64,000 bases of DNA, from assembly GCA_009823505.1 (NCBI GenBank), contig VZQC01013859.1:2170403-2234402 (forward strand), read 5' to 3'. The notes under the pieces are model-generated. The model saw only the letters and a program-made list of their open reading frames with translations, was not told where the DNA came from and did no database searches. Position 1 is the stretch's first letter, and every line of letters begins with the position of its first letter. This document shows positions 11,946 to 21,662 of this stretch, in pieces. This DNA is from Rhizomys pruinosus (Eukaryota; Chordata; Mammalia; Rodentia; Spalacidae). Position numbers and translations under genes: made by a program.

Positions 11946-12517
11946 CTGCATATGCTTCTTTTAATTGTACACTAAGAGACACAACTAGAAATGAGCTTGT
12001 AATTAAATACTCAGCTTTGATAAATCATAAACAATCATGATATAACAGTGTTACAAATAAAGCAGAAAAACAAAAAGAAGTGACTTCAAAATAAAACTTT
12101 CAGAATTTTGATACACAATGGCAAGTGTAAAATATTCACCAATACTGTTAGAAACCAGTACCCTGACCTGGTTAAAATACCTATTTGCTGTTGTTGGGAT
12201 TATTCAACCAAAATGTTTTCAATGCAAGTGTGAATTTTCCATAGTCATGGCTCTTTTTATAATATTCCTTAAATGAGGATTGTGTACATTGTATATATTG
12301 TTTGAATACAAATATACACCATAAAGGCGTCTTAAAGATGCAATAGTGAGAATTATTTATCCAACCAGAAAAAAGGAAATAATGGACCTCTTTTTATAAC
12401 AGCATTATAAATATACTTTTACAAATAATCTTTTTAAAAAGCATCATTTCAAGGCATGGAAATTAATATTTACTTAAATCAGGTTCACTACTGCAATGAT
12501 TAAAAAATAAAACCCTG

Positions 12518-12720
12518 GGGCCGGAGAGATGGCCTAGCGGTTAAGAGCGCCGACTGCTCTGGCAGAGGACTCAGGTTCAATCCCCAGCACCCACATGGCG
12601 GTTGAGAACCATCTTTAACTCCAGTTCCAGGGGAATCCGACCCCCTCTTCTGACCTGCGTGGCATTGCACGACACGAGTGCACAAACTTACATGCAGACA
12701 GTACATTCATACACATAAAA
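12518..12720 (+). repeat. B2-like SINE, single-unit form
   Basis: Plus-strand copy starting ggggccggagagatggccta. The A box TGGCCTAGCGG and B box ggttcaatcccc are intact. It has a single ctccagttccaggggaat unit. Short flanking repeats (aaaaccct) are at about 12509-12516 and 12718-12725. Confidence 0.9.
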
Positions 12721-13792
12721 AAACCCTAAAAACATTATATGGATGTTTTCTTACTTTTAAAAAGAATTACACTTTTTCATGTCATTATTAATCATGAAAA
12801 TAAAAGCCAGAGTAAATAAAATAATTTTTTTGAAGGAAATGATATACTCCTTGACTAACAATGGTTCTGTTTATGATTAAAAAACTTTATGACAATGCAA
12901 ACATAATACACATTCAGTAAACATCATATTTCAAACTTGACCTTTCTCTGGGCTAACAGTATGTGTGATGGTCCTCATTATGGTGCTGGGCAGAAGTACA
13001 GCTAGGTTCATTCAGCCACATCATCTACAGGGTATGGTATAACTAATCTATGATATTAAGTTGATTTAGTATATTATATGGATTTTCTACTTATGATAGT
13101 CTCAATTTATTTTAGATTTATCAGGATGTAATCCCATAAAAGTTAAGAAACATGTATCCATATATCATATGAAAAAAATATGTTCAGAATTATTTTACTA
13201 TATATTTATTTCTATCTATGTTGTTCATATGTTTATGAATATAAATAGTAAATAAGATGTAGGCTATTTTAAAAATAATAAAACTAATAATAAACATACA
13301 TTACACAACATCATTATACAACATCCAGGGGCAGCCAAAGTAACGATGGAGGGGAAAATTCCATGATAGCTACATCACTATGACATAGATAGAAAAAATA
13401 CTGATAAAACATATACATTTTTAATTGGTGTTGATGAATTATGAACTTGAGAGTTGCAAAAAATACCAGAGTGACTTCACACCCATTAGTACAGGGGACA
13501 AATAGAATCATGACTAATGAGGCTGGAAATCTTATTTTTAAGGGTGAGTACATGGGCAGCAATCTTTTGCTGCCTTAAACTTATTATATCTGCCAAGGAC
13601 ACAAATTGATTACTTTATAGCTTAAAAAAAACAAATCAAACCTTCAACATTTCCAGTAGCCAATTTTTAAGAAGTAAAATATATCATAAAAATACTACAA
13701 AAAATTCTGAGCTCCAAAATTGGACAATAGTTCCACCTAGACAACTGTGTGCTAATGTGAACACACACAGATGGGATGGCAAAATGTACCAA

Positions 13793-13943
13793 CTTTTTTT
13801 TTTTTTGTCTTTTTGAGACAGGGTCTCCCTTTAGTCCCAGCTTGCTATACAGACCAGGCTGACCTTGAACTCACACAGATCCTCCTGCCTCTGCCTCCAG
13901 AGTGCTGGGATTAAAGGTATGTGCCACCATGCCTGGCCTTGTA
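13793..13943 (-). repeat. B1 SINE
   Basis: Poly-T, gtctttttgagacagggtct, core with a short deletion, and head gtatgtgccaccatgcctgg. Flanking tgtaccaac repeats suggest target-site duplication. Confidence 0.9.
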
Positions 13944-13972
13944 CCAACATTTTTTAAAAATATAAATGGCTG

Positions 13973-14121
13973 TCTTTTTGAGACAGGGTCTCTCTGTAGC
14001 CTGTAGCCTCAGCTGTCCTGGAACTCACTCTGTAGACCAGGCTGGTCTTGAACTCACAGAGATCCACCTGCCTCTGTTTCCTAAGTGCTGGGATTGAAGG
14101 TGTGTGTCACCAGGCCCAGCT
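13973..14121 (-). repeat. B1 SINE
   Basis: Minus-strand B1 with a small internal duplication (ctgtagcctgtagcc). It runs to the head at about 14120. Confidence 0.88.
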
Positions 14122-14137
14122 CATAATGACATTTTCT

Positions 14138-14138
<1 letters not shown>

Positions 14139-14197
<59 letters not shown>

Positions 14198-14200
14198 TTG
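14139..14200 (+). repeat. (TTTA)n microsatellite
   Basis: About fifteen TTTA units at the tail side of a minus-strand B2-like SINE, probably an expansion of the SINE A-rich tail. Confidence 0.93.
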
Positions 14201-14270
14201 TTTATTGTGTGTACGAGTGTACTGTCTGCGTGTACTTCGCTGCACCTGTGTCATGCAGTGCTTTGGAGGT
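14201..14270 (-). repeat. B2-like SINE, tail half (split copy)
   Basis: The 3' half of a minus-strand B2-like SINE (gtgtactgtctgcgtgtact to ctttggaggt). The rest resumes at 14583 after an inserted repeat. Confidence 0.85.
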
Positions 14271-14582
14271 GTGCTGGATAGCTTTAGTGTCAACTTGACA
14301 CACCTGGGTTGAGGGAGACTCAATTGGGGAATTGGCTCCATTGGACTGGCCTGTGGCCACATCTGTGGAGTATTGTCTTGATTGTTGAGCAAGCCAGTGA
14401 ACAGCACTCCTCCATGGCTTGTGCTTCAGCTCCTGCCTCCAGATTCCTGCCCTGAGTTCCTGCCTTGGGCTCCCTAAGTGATGAACTGTGACCCAGGAGA
14501 TATAAGCTGAATAAACCCTTTCCTCCCCAAGTTGGTGTCGGTCAGAATGTTTTGTCACAGCAATGGAAGACAAACTAGAACA
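14271..14582 (+). mobile_element. Rodent medium-reiterated repeat (URR/RMER-like) inserted in a SINE
   Basis: It begins gtgctggatagctttagtgt and ends near gcaatggaagacaaactaga. The internal pieces tagtgtcaacttgacac and aataaaccctttcctcccca belong to a very common rodent repeat type whose exact library name I cannot confirm. It interrupts the minus-strand SINE on both sides, so it inserted later. Confidence 0.7.
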
Positions 14583-14722
14583 GGAGCTCAGAGGAGGGTG
14601 TCAGATTCCCCTGGAACTGGAGTTGAGGACGATTCTTAGCTGCCATGTAGGTGCTGGGGATCGGGCCCGGGTCCTCTGCAGGGGCAGTCGGTGCTCTTGA
14701 CCACTGAGCCATCTCTCTAGCC
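14583..14722 (-). repeat. B2-like SINE, head half (split copy)
   Basis: Minus-strand head with a single ctggaactggagtt unit, a degenerate B box (gatcgggcccgggtcc) and gccatctctctagccc at the 5' end. Confidence 0.85.
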
Positions 14723-15060
14723 CTGACATTTTCATAATATGTCACTGGACCTTGCTCATGTTCACTCCATGCCTCCTCCCCACACTTAATGGTTCTGTTG
14801 CTCCACCAAGCAGTCTCTGTTCTGCTTTCATGTCCCAACCTCTTCTTCCCCCTCATTGTTCCTGTTTGCTTTCATAGTCTATGTACATTTCTATTTAATC
14901 CATATTTACACTTAAATACAGATTCCACATATGAGAGAAAACATGGCATTCTCCTGTCTCAGGCTTATTTGGCTTAACATGATAATCTCCTGTTCCATTT
15001 ATTTGCCTGCAAAGGACATAATTTTGTTCTTTATCACTGAATAAATTTTATTATGTACAT
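14723..15060 (-). mobile_element. Probable old L1 3' fragment
   Basis: The reversed pattern (acatggcattctcctgtctc, gcttaacatgataatctcct, ttatttgcctgcaaaggaca) resembles the reversed ORF2 end and 3' UTR of an old L1. It is strongly diverged and I give it low weight. Confidence 0.45.
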
Positions 15061-15382
15061 ATATATAACATAAAAATATATAACTGGCTGTCATGGTTAT
15101 AGCTAAAACAATAAGAAAAAATGTGATTGATAATTAGGGAAAAGATTTAGGACAATGTTCAGTTAGAGAAGGATCTATGTTGTATGGGCTCCCCAAGTTT
15201 AACATATCATAAATAGGCATTTGTTTGTGTGTATATATAAAGACCCAAAAGATTTTATAATATTTATCTTAACAGTAAGCATACAAGATTGCTTCTTTAA
15301 AATACAAGGTATTTATCTGTATTAAGCATATATCTATTAAATAAATAGAAAATGAATAGGCATATAAGAAAGATGTTAGAAC

Positions 15383-15505
15383 TTTTTGTTTGTTTTGATA
15401 TAAGGTCTCCCAATAGCCCCAGCTGGCCTGGAATGCACTATGTAGACCAGGTTGGCTTCTGTCTCCTAATTGCTGGAATTAAAGGTGTGTATCTCCATAC
15501 CCATA
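15383..15505 (-). repeat. B1-like SINE with internal deletion
   Basis: gatataaggtctcccaatag, then agctggcctggaatgcacta, tagaccaggttggcttctgt and ggaattaaaggtgtgt. About 25 bases of the usual core are missing. Confidence 0.75.
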
Positions 15506-15649
15506 TGAGCTGACCTCTTAGTTATTCTTAATAATATAAAATAGTAATAACTTGACCTAAGGATTCAGAAGTATAACCACAATATTTGGAAGAGAAAAAT
15601 AACATGTAGATATCAAATTTCTGCTAAAGAAAATATTATCTAGAGGCTG

Positions 15650-15875
15650 GAGAGAAGGCTCAGTGGTTAAAAGCACTGGCTGCTCTTGCAGAGGATCTAG
15701 GTTGGATTGCCAGCACCTACATGACAGCTAAAAACCATCCATGACTCCAATTCCAGGGGATCTGACCTCTTTCCAGGCATCTATAAGGTACTGCATACAC
15801 ATGCTGTACTTACATGCATGCAGGCCAAGCATTCATATACATAAATAAATATATAAAATTTTAAAAAGAAAAACA
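15650..15875 (+). repeat. B2-like SINE, older copy
   Basis: Plus-strand copy starting aggctggagagaaggctcag with a long AT-rich tail. Flanking attatctagagg and attatctaaagg are probable target-site duplications. Confidence 0.85.
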
Positions 15876-16307
15876 TTATCTAAAGGCAATTTTAGGACTT
15901 ATAGGTCACTAACTATTTTCCCCTTATATTTTTTCAGAACTTTTTAAAATTCTTGTCTTCTTCCACTGTTTTCCCAAACTACAGACTAAACCAAGATAAG
16001 CCATTGTCACTGAAAGCCACTCATGCCGTTAATAACACTTTAAAGCATTTCCTATGTGCCACACATTGTTCTTGACAGCAAGGATTTTCTAGTACAGCAG
16101 ATTAAGTTCTTGACTAATGGAGGAACCAATGTTATATAACAGGACAAGGCTGTGAATGGAGCAATATTCCTCAACATGCTATAGCCAATAGGTAAAGTAT
16201 AGAATACATCTCTTAGTTTAGGAAAGAACACAACATTATTTATTTACTCGAAGGTACATAATCATCATTTAGCTAGTCATAGAAACTGAAATTACTTGAT
16301 TACTTAC

Positions 16308-16436
16308 CCCAATGTTAAACACTCCTGTAAAATATTCCATATTTGCTTGAATGAACCAAATGTTGCTTAAACCTAGTTCATCGCTTCTCTTCTTGGCACG
16401 GATTAATGATAACTCTTTGTTTTCTATTAATATAAC
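16308..16436 (-). CDS. Gstcd: Gstcd internal exon: methyltransferase-like core, strands 2 and 3
   Basis: This 129-base exon (43 codons, phase 0 both ends) lies between an acceptor ending aaatctag and a consensus GTAAGT donor on the minus strand. It starts VILIENKELSLIRAKKRSDE, passes through LGLSNIWFIQANMEYF and ends TGVFNIG. The acidic E of LIENKE sits where class I methyltransferases usually contact the SAM ribose (motif II), and IQANMEYF corresponds to the motif III region. That assignment is from family knowledge. The frame is open and uninterrupted across the exon and joins in frame to both neighbours, so there is no sign of pseudogenisation. Confidence 0.95.
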
Positions 16437-18291
16437 CTAGATTTTATCCAGTGGGGGGAAAAATGAGTTTATTCAGTAATACAACATAGACATTAGACCA
16501 AAACATTATTACTATATTTCATACCCTTAATAATGTAGAACATATTTACTAATACTCTATCTTGCATGAGTAAGTATGATAGTTGACTTGGTACAAAAAT
16601 GAACAAGGTCTTGAACTCCTGAAGCTTAAGTATAATGATACTAATAAAACAAGGAAAAGTAATAGTGTGGTAAGTGTTTAATGACAGGCAGGTATACTGG
16701 GAGCTCAGACTTAATGACTAAGGCAGGCTTTCACGGAGAAGTAACATTAACAGAGGCCCCCCAAATGAACAGAAATTACCAAAGGGAATTATTGTCCAAC
16801 TTGAGAGTGTGGTATATCAATATTTGGAAAACTGAGGAAACTGATATATCTGGGCAGGGTGCTTGGTAATGATGGTAGTAGGGGTGGAAGGGAGGATGTG
16901 ATGTGTGGAGATGAGGTAGAGAGAAAAAAGGAGACCATATCATGTATTTATGAAAAAAGGTTCCATCAGTTGCAAGAATTAGTATGGATTGGCAGAAGGT
17001 AGGAGAAACCCAAGTCTTCAACATTAATCATGGATAGATTAAGGCATTTTCATTATCATCGTTCTTAGTTTTTATTTTTTCCTTATGCTACCCTTTACAG
17101 AAAAATATTGTATATAATCACCAGTGTTATAACAATAAGTAAAACAGTAAGAAACCACTTTAAATAAAATACTTAGCATCTAGTTGATATTAAGAGCTTT
17201 CTAAATGTTATTTAGCTAAGCTCTTTTCCAGATCAATGTAAGCTTCTAGGAGAATTGTTAGAAACAGTGAAAAAAGATGTTATATTCCTGATTCTGATTC
17301 TCAGGGCTCTTGTCTATGATCACTATTCCTCTCATCTAATCAGAAAGCTGTTTTCCTTAATAATACAACAGAAGTTTGCCTCTTTTCCTAGGAGCCATAT
17401 TTACTTTGCTCTTTATTTTCTAAGACAAGCTCCTCTTCCCTGCTGTTAGTTTTTCAGAAGGCATTCTGACTAGTCTGTAGATTCTAGGTTTTCTCAGATT
17501 TCCACTGCAACTGTTCAAATCTAGAGAGCTCAGACTCTGCCTAGGCTGAATTTTTTTAAAATGACTTTTCTTAATTGGTCCTTGTGAGAAGCTTATTCAA
17601 TATGGCAGAGAACCAAAACAAGCAGAAATTTCTGACAAGTTGCAACAGTGAGTGAACAGATTGTACATTTAGGTACAAAGAAAGTCACTAAAATGTGTCG
17701 GTAAGTAAAACTATTAGTAATAGGAAAATATTTGTGATATTAAGTGAAAGAAAGCAAGGGACTAGAATTGCATTTTTAGAATTTAAAATAGTAAAAATCT
17801 ACATGGAAAATGACTTAATGAATTACAAAGGAAGAAAACATTTGTTGGAACAATAGGTGGAGTTGTTTTTACTTTAACAAATTTTGTTGTACAATTTTGG
17901 TGCAATGGATTTAAAAAGGTACTCAGAAGAATAAGGTCAGTGTGCTTTAGAAGCTGGCATTTCTAGTTAAATTTGTTGAATTAAAATTGTTGAAAGTTAA
18001 ATGAAATCATATTTTATTTAATAATGGAATAGTTGTTTATTTTAAAAATTAAATACATATACAAAATATTGTTAATTCCATGTGATTGTACTTTAAAGTC
18101 CCCTACCTCCTGCCTGGCTTAATATTCTGGCTCTTAGGAATTTGCTTAAGAAGAAAAAGAAAATCCCTGTGCCACACATTTGATTTTGGTGAGTAAATAA
18201 TTCAAATGCAAAGAGTTAATGCTAGGCCAGACTTGGCTAGCTGAACTGTGCTTAGTTATAGTGTTTCCCTTTGTATATGATCAGACTTTAC
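16437..18291 (-). other. Gstcd: Gstcd intron, 1.86 kb, essentially repeat-free
   Basis: Canonical GT-AG ends on the minus strand. I see no SINE or L1 in it, unlike its neighbours. It is AT-rich, and the frames at 16681-16869 and 16776-17024 show no codon signal. Confidence 0.85.
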
Positions 18292-18336
18292 CTGGCAAGA
18301 TGGTAGTATGTGAGCAAGAACAATTCCAACATGGCC
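18292..18336 (-). CDS. Gstcd: Gstcd 45-bp micro-exon completing SAM-binding motif I
   Basis: This is a 45-base exon (15 codons, phase 0 at both ends) between a strong acceptor (pyrimidine tract ending tttcag) and a GTAAAG donor on the minus strand. It encodes GHVGIVLAHILPSCQ. With the preceding exon it gives DFCSGG-GHVGIVLAH, the glycine-rich nucleotide-binding loop and following helix of a class I SAM-dependent methyltransferase fold. The human protein, as I remember it, has M where this copy has I in AHILPS. Skipping this exon would keep the frame but delete half of motif I. The intron to the upstream exon is 152 bases and the intron downstream is 1855 bases. Confidence 0.94.
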
Positions 18337-18488
18337 CTGAAAGTAAAAGAAAAAAGTTAGCTTTGGTTGCCATGGCCTTTTCTCATTGATAGATAATGAT
18401 CTTGTCAAATAAAATCATGACCTTGAATGTAAAATAGAAGTCTCATAATCTTGGAAAAGCCTAAAAAGACAAAGAAAACATACGATAC
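18337..18488 (-). other. Gstcd: Gstcd short intron, 152 bp
   Basis: It starts GTATCG and ends tttactttcag on the minus strand. It splits the SAM-binding motif between two exons. Confidence 0.9.
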
Positions 18489-18604
18489 CCCACCACTGCA
18501 GAAATCCACAATTTTGTCACCAGGTTTAGCCTGATTTATCACCACGTAAACAAGGTTGTTTAACTGCTGCTGCTTCCTTAAAGCTCGATCAGTGGACATT
18601 TTGC
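18489..18604 (-). CDS. Gstcd: Gstcd internal exon: entry to the methyltransferase-like domain
   Basis: The minus strand reads a pyrimidine-rich tract ending ccccag, then 116 bases, then a GTATCG donor. The first two bases (GC) complete a codon begun in the upstream exon. The rest translates as KMSTDRALRKQQQLNNLVYV followed by VINQAKPGDKIVDFCSGG. I recognise this as the segment of GSTCD just before and including the first half of the SAM-binding motif I (DFCSGG, continued in the next exon). GSTCD has an N-terminal GST-C-like region and a C-terminal methyltransferase-like domain; its biochemical substrate is not firmly established as far as I know. The donor departs from GTRAGT at +4 to +6, so it may be weak. 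The next exon starts only 152 bases away and is in frame. The previous exon is not in this window. The call rests on protein recognition plus matching splice sites. Confidence 0.93.
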
Positions 18605-18842
18605 CTGGGGAAGACAAGAAATGAAGAAAACATTACACACTGTGAGGGAACAAGTAGACATAGAATGGACTGTCAGGAAACAAAAGAGGTGCTTATGTAT
18701 AGATGTATACACGCAAACTTACATGGACACAGGCACATAAAAGAATGAATCACACATTTCATAAAATTGATTGTGACAGCACTAGACAAACAGAACCCAG
18801 GGATTTGAGCTGTTTTTGCTAATTTTACTTTTATTCCTATCT

Positions 18843-19457
18843 GTTGTGGTTTGAATGAGAATGTCTTATATAGGCTCATGTTTTTTTTTAATTTTTTTTA
18901 TTAATTTTTATTTATTTCTGTATGTGTATGAATGTACTGTCTGCATGCAAGTTTGTGCACCCGTGTCGTGCAATGCCGCGGAGGTCAGAAGTAGGTGTCG
19001 GATTCCCCTGGAGCTGGAGTTCTCCTGGAATTGGAGTTTCAGACGGTTCTCGGCCGCCATGTGGGTGCTGGGGATCGAACCCGGGTCCTCTGCAAGAGCG
19101 GTCGGCGCTCTTAACCGCTAGGCCATCTCTCCAGCCCAGGCTCATGTTTTGAACACTTAGTCCCCAGCTGATGGTGGTGTTGGGGAAGTTAAGTAACCTT
19201 TAGGAGGTAGGGCCTTCTTAACAGAAGTAGATTCCCTGGGGTGAACTCTGAGGGCTTATAGCCTCACACCACTTCCTATTTTCTCTCTTCGCTTCCTGTG
19301 GGCAGATGAAATATGACCAATCAATTGCCTGCTTCTGCTGCCCTGTCTTCCTTGCCTTTATGGACTCTCTCTCTGGAACCATAAACAAACCCTTCCTTCC
19401 TTAAGTGGCTTTTGGACATTATATTTAATCACAACAACAGAAAAGTAAAGTAAGACA
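18843..19457 (+). mobile_element. URR-like rodent repeat, interrupted by a SINE
   Basis: The left part (18843-18884) starts tgtggtttgaatgagaatg. The right part (19138-19457) continues with gaacacttagtccccagctg and ends near atcacaacaacagaaaagta. This resembles the abundant rodent element that begins tgtggtttgaat and ends with a 'cacagcaacag' type motif, possibly a non-autonomous DNA transposon of the URR1 type; the library name is not verified. A young SINE splits it. Confidence 0.65.
18885..19137 (-). repeat. B2-like SINE (17-bp duplication form) inside a URR-like repeat
   Basis: Minus-strand copy with the doubled unit (ctggagctggagtt, ctggaattggagtt), intact A box (TGGCCTAGCGG) and B box (gggttcgatcccc), and a perfect 13-bp duplication aggctcatgtttt at 18872-18884 and 19138-19150. 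It is one of the best-preserved copies in the window. Confidence 0.95.
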
Positions 19458-20199
19458 CTGGCCCAACTTTTCTTTCAATGAAGACAATTTCTTCAAAGTG
19501 TATAAACAATAAATGAAGCATTAAATTCAGAATCCTAAATCCAACTCTGGATATTGAAAAAAAATTACAGTATTCTATTCCTTTACCCTCTCAGAGACAT
19601 ACTGTAAAGATTACCCACTTTAAACACATTACTTAAGTCTCCTTATAGAACGATGTATAATAAAGACAGTTATAATTCACTTTATATCCTTCAGCTCCGA
19701 ATGAGACCCTGAGAAACCAGAGAACACAGGTCTCACACTGTACTGTATCAATAGCTACTGTATTTAGAGAGAAACTGGAGTTATCTTCCCACTTTGAAGT
19801 TTCCTTTCCTCATGAGTCAGACATAAGAATTTAATGCAATTAGAGATTAAAGATGGGCATTTCCAAGTATGAAATGCCTTGGGGCCAGTAGCATAAGAGA
19901 ATCTTAACTTCCCTTTCAAAAGCCACTTGTGGCACCCACAAACATCATCAGAAGGATGAATGACATAATTTGCTTTTAACATACCAAGTACATTCCTTAC
20001 AAGAGCAGTTTGATAAAACATATCAATATATCAAAATTTCCTTGCTTCATTTCAATGAAAAACAGGATCTTTTTTTCCTCTATTTTACTTCTTTCTTATG
20101 TTATTAAATTAAATTTTAAAAATTACAGAATTTTAGTCTAGGAAAAAAGAAAATTATAACCTCGGAATTCAGAAGTAACATTTGCATGCATGCGCATGT

Positions 20200-20227
20200 G
20201 CACACACACACACACACACACACACAA
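20200..20227 (+). repeat. (CA)n microsatellite
   Basis: About fourteen CA units. Confidence 0.95.
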
Positions 20228-20850
20228 TCATATTCCCAAATTCTTAAATTTCTATCCATAGACAAAAGATTATATTAAAATGTGTTTTTTAAAGTTTTTT
20301 TTTATTTTAAGTCGAACTTTAGAGTACACATAGCATCAAAGTAACATAAATGAAACTTGTGATACCAAAAAAAAGCATTAAAATACAGTGAAACTTTAAC
20401 ATGGAAATTCCATTTTTTTTTGTCCGCACATTTGTCCCTGAGTATGTAATTTAGTGAGTGCATAGAATTCTACTGACTGTGTATACCCCATACTTTCCCT
20501 TCAGTGATAATTCCCTACTGTCATGACACAGCTGAATCTCTACACAGTCTCAATTATTTAGCATGATTTAAATTTCAATAGTAAGGTCAATAGTCTGTTG
20601 ACCTTACTTGTGAATAGAGTTTAATGTAGCTTTTGAAATAACTTTTCTCTAATAATGCAATTATAAACGTTTTAAACTCAGACTGTGTGCTTGTAGTGTT
20701 GCCCTTCATGGTGACTACTCTTGGGATTTTATTATGAGAATCTTCAAACATATAGAACAATGTAAACAATCTTACAGAGAACACCTCTGTATTGGTTTTC
20801 ATCACTACAACAAAATATCTAAGGCAGGTTATTTATAAAAATTAGTTTAT

Positions 20851-21000
20851 TATGCTGGGTGTAGTGGCACATACCTTTAATCCCAGCACTTGGGAGGCAG
20901 AGGCAAGCAGATCTCTGTGAGTTCAAGGCCAGCCTGGTCTATATAGAGAGCTCCAGGCCACCTAGGACTAAAGGGAGATATTGTCTCAAAAAGAACCCTC
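20851..21000 (+). repeat. B1 SINE
   Basis: Plus-strand B1 from gctgggtgtagtggcacata through aatcccagcacttgggaggc to tgtctcaaaaagaacc. Confidence 0.92.
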
Positions 21001-21179
21001 AACCCCCCACCTCCCCCCCACACAAAAATAGCTTATTTCGTTCCGTTTTAGAACATCCAAGTCCAAGCCTTAGCCAGTGCTAGCTGAGGCGAGTACTGAT
21101 AACAAATGACAGAAGAAACTGCATAGTGAGGTAAGATGCTCAGACTCAGGTATCAGGCTCTGGCTTGCTTTTTCTTTCT

Positions 21180-21223
21180 TTGTTTTTAAAGCATTTTGTT
21201 TATTGACTGGTTGTGTTTGTGCA
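21180..21223 (-). repeat. B3-like SINE, tail fragment (outermost layer of a nest)
   Basis: gcattttgtttattgactgg then ttgtgtttgtgcatg match the AT-rich tail side of a minus-strand B3-like SINE. The body resumes at 26312 (accacggaatgcatgtggaa) after the LTR and L1. Confidence 0.55.
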
Positions 21224-21662
21224 TGTGGTAAGGTCATAGCCCACCTAAGTCAGGGACTCCAGGAAGCCAACTGAGGCAGAAGTCCTGAGAAATAGTTATT
21301 CTGGACTGTGCTCCTGCAATCTGAGAAAAGTTGCTGAGACATCTTGTAATCATACCTCACCAAAGACCAGAACCTCAGTCTCTGTCCAGATGCTCCTGAT
21401 CCCAGTCACAGGTCCCACTTTCCCTCGAGATGTTCCTACTGATCTCAGTCACAGGTCCCACTTTCCCTCGAGATGCTCCTACTGATACCAGTCACAGGTC
21501 CCACTTTCCCTTGAGATGCTCCTACTGATACCAGTCACAGGTCCCACTTTCCCTTGAGATGCTTCTACTGATACCAGCCACCTACAATCATTCCCCCTTC
21601 TCCTTGCCCCCACTTCCTCATAAACTCACTTCCTTGTGTGCTGGGTATAAAACTGCCATTTG
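21224..21662 (+). mobile_element. Solo-type LTR, left part (ERV-like), split by L1
   Basis: It begins near tgtggtaaggtcatagccc and carries a 43-bp direct-repeat array in U3 (21388-21582) and a TATA-like gtataaaa at 21645-21652. The right part at 26151-26311 supplies an AATAAA (about 26230) and the terminal cctaaca. No internal retroviral sequence adjoins it, so it looks like a solo LTR of about 0.6 kb on the plus strand. The family is not identified. Confidence 0.6.
21388..21582 (+). repeat. 43-bp tandem repeat, about 4.5 units, in LTR U3
   Basis: Units start at 21388, 21428, 21471, 21514 and 21557 with the motif agatgctcctactgatac followed by cagtcacaggtcccacttt. The first unit lacks three bases (act) and the last is partial. 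Units differ at one to three positions. Direct repeats at this place in an LTR commonly act as enhancer elements. Confidence 0.95.

Larger units (their letters stand above)
3949..16307 (-). other. Gstcd: Gstcd intron, 12.4 kb
   Basis: Both ends carry matching splice sites for a phase-0 intron on the minus strand. More than half of it is the SINEs, microsatellites and L1 listed separately. The stretches 3950-4690, 5350-5900, 6800-7450, 11960-12510, 12730-13780, 15060-15380 and 15880-16307 are AT-rich and I see no feature in them. Confidence 0.85.

Noticed and set aside
18885..19137. tRNA genes suggested by A and B boxes in several SINE heads
   Set aside because: The heads do not fold as complete tRNA cloverleaves by eye and continue into the SINE body; they are Pol III promoters of retroposons.
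21388..21582. Possible CRISPR-like array
   Set aside because: The repeats are directly adjacent without spacers, in a mammalian LTR; it is a tandem repeat.
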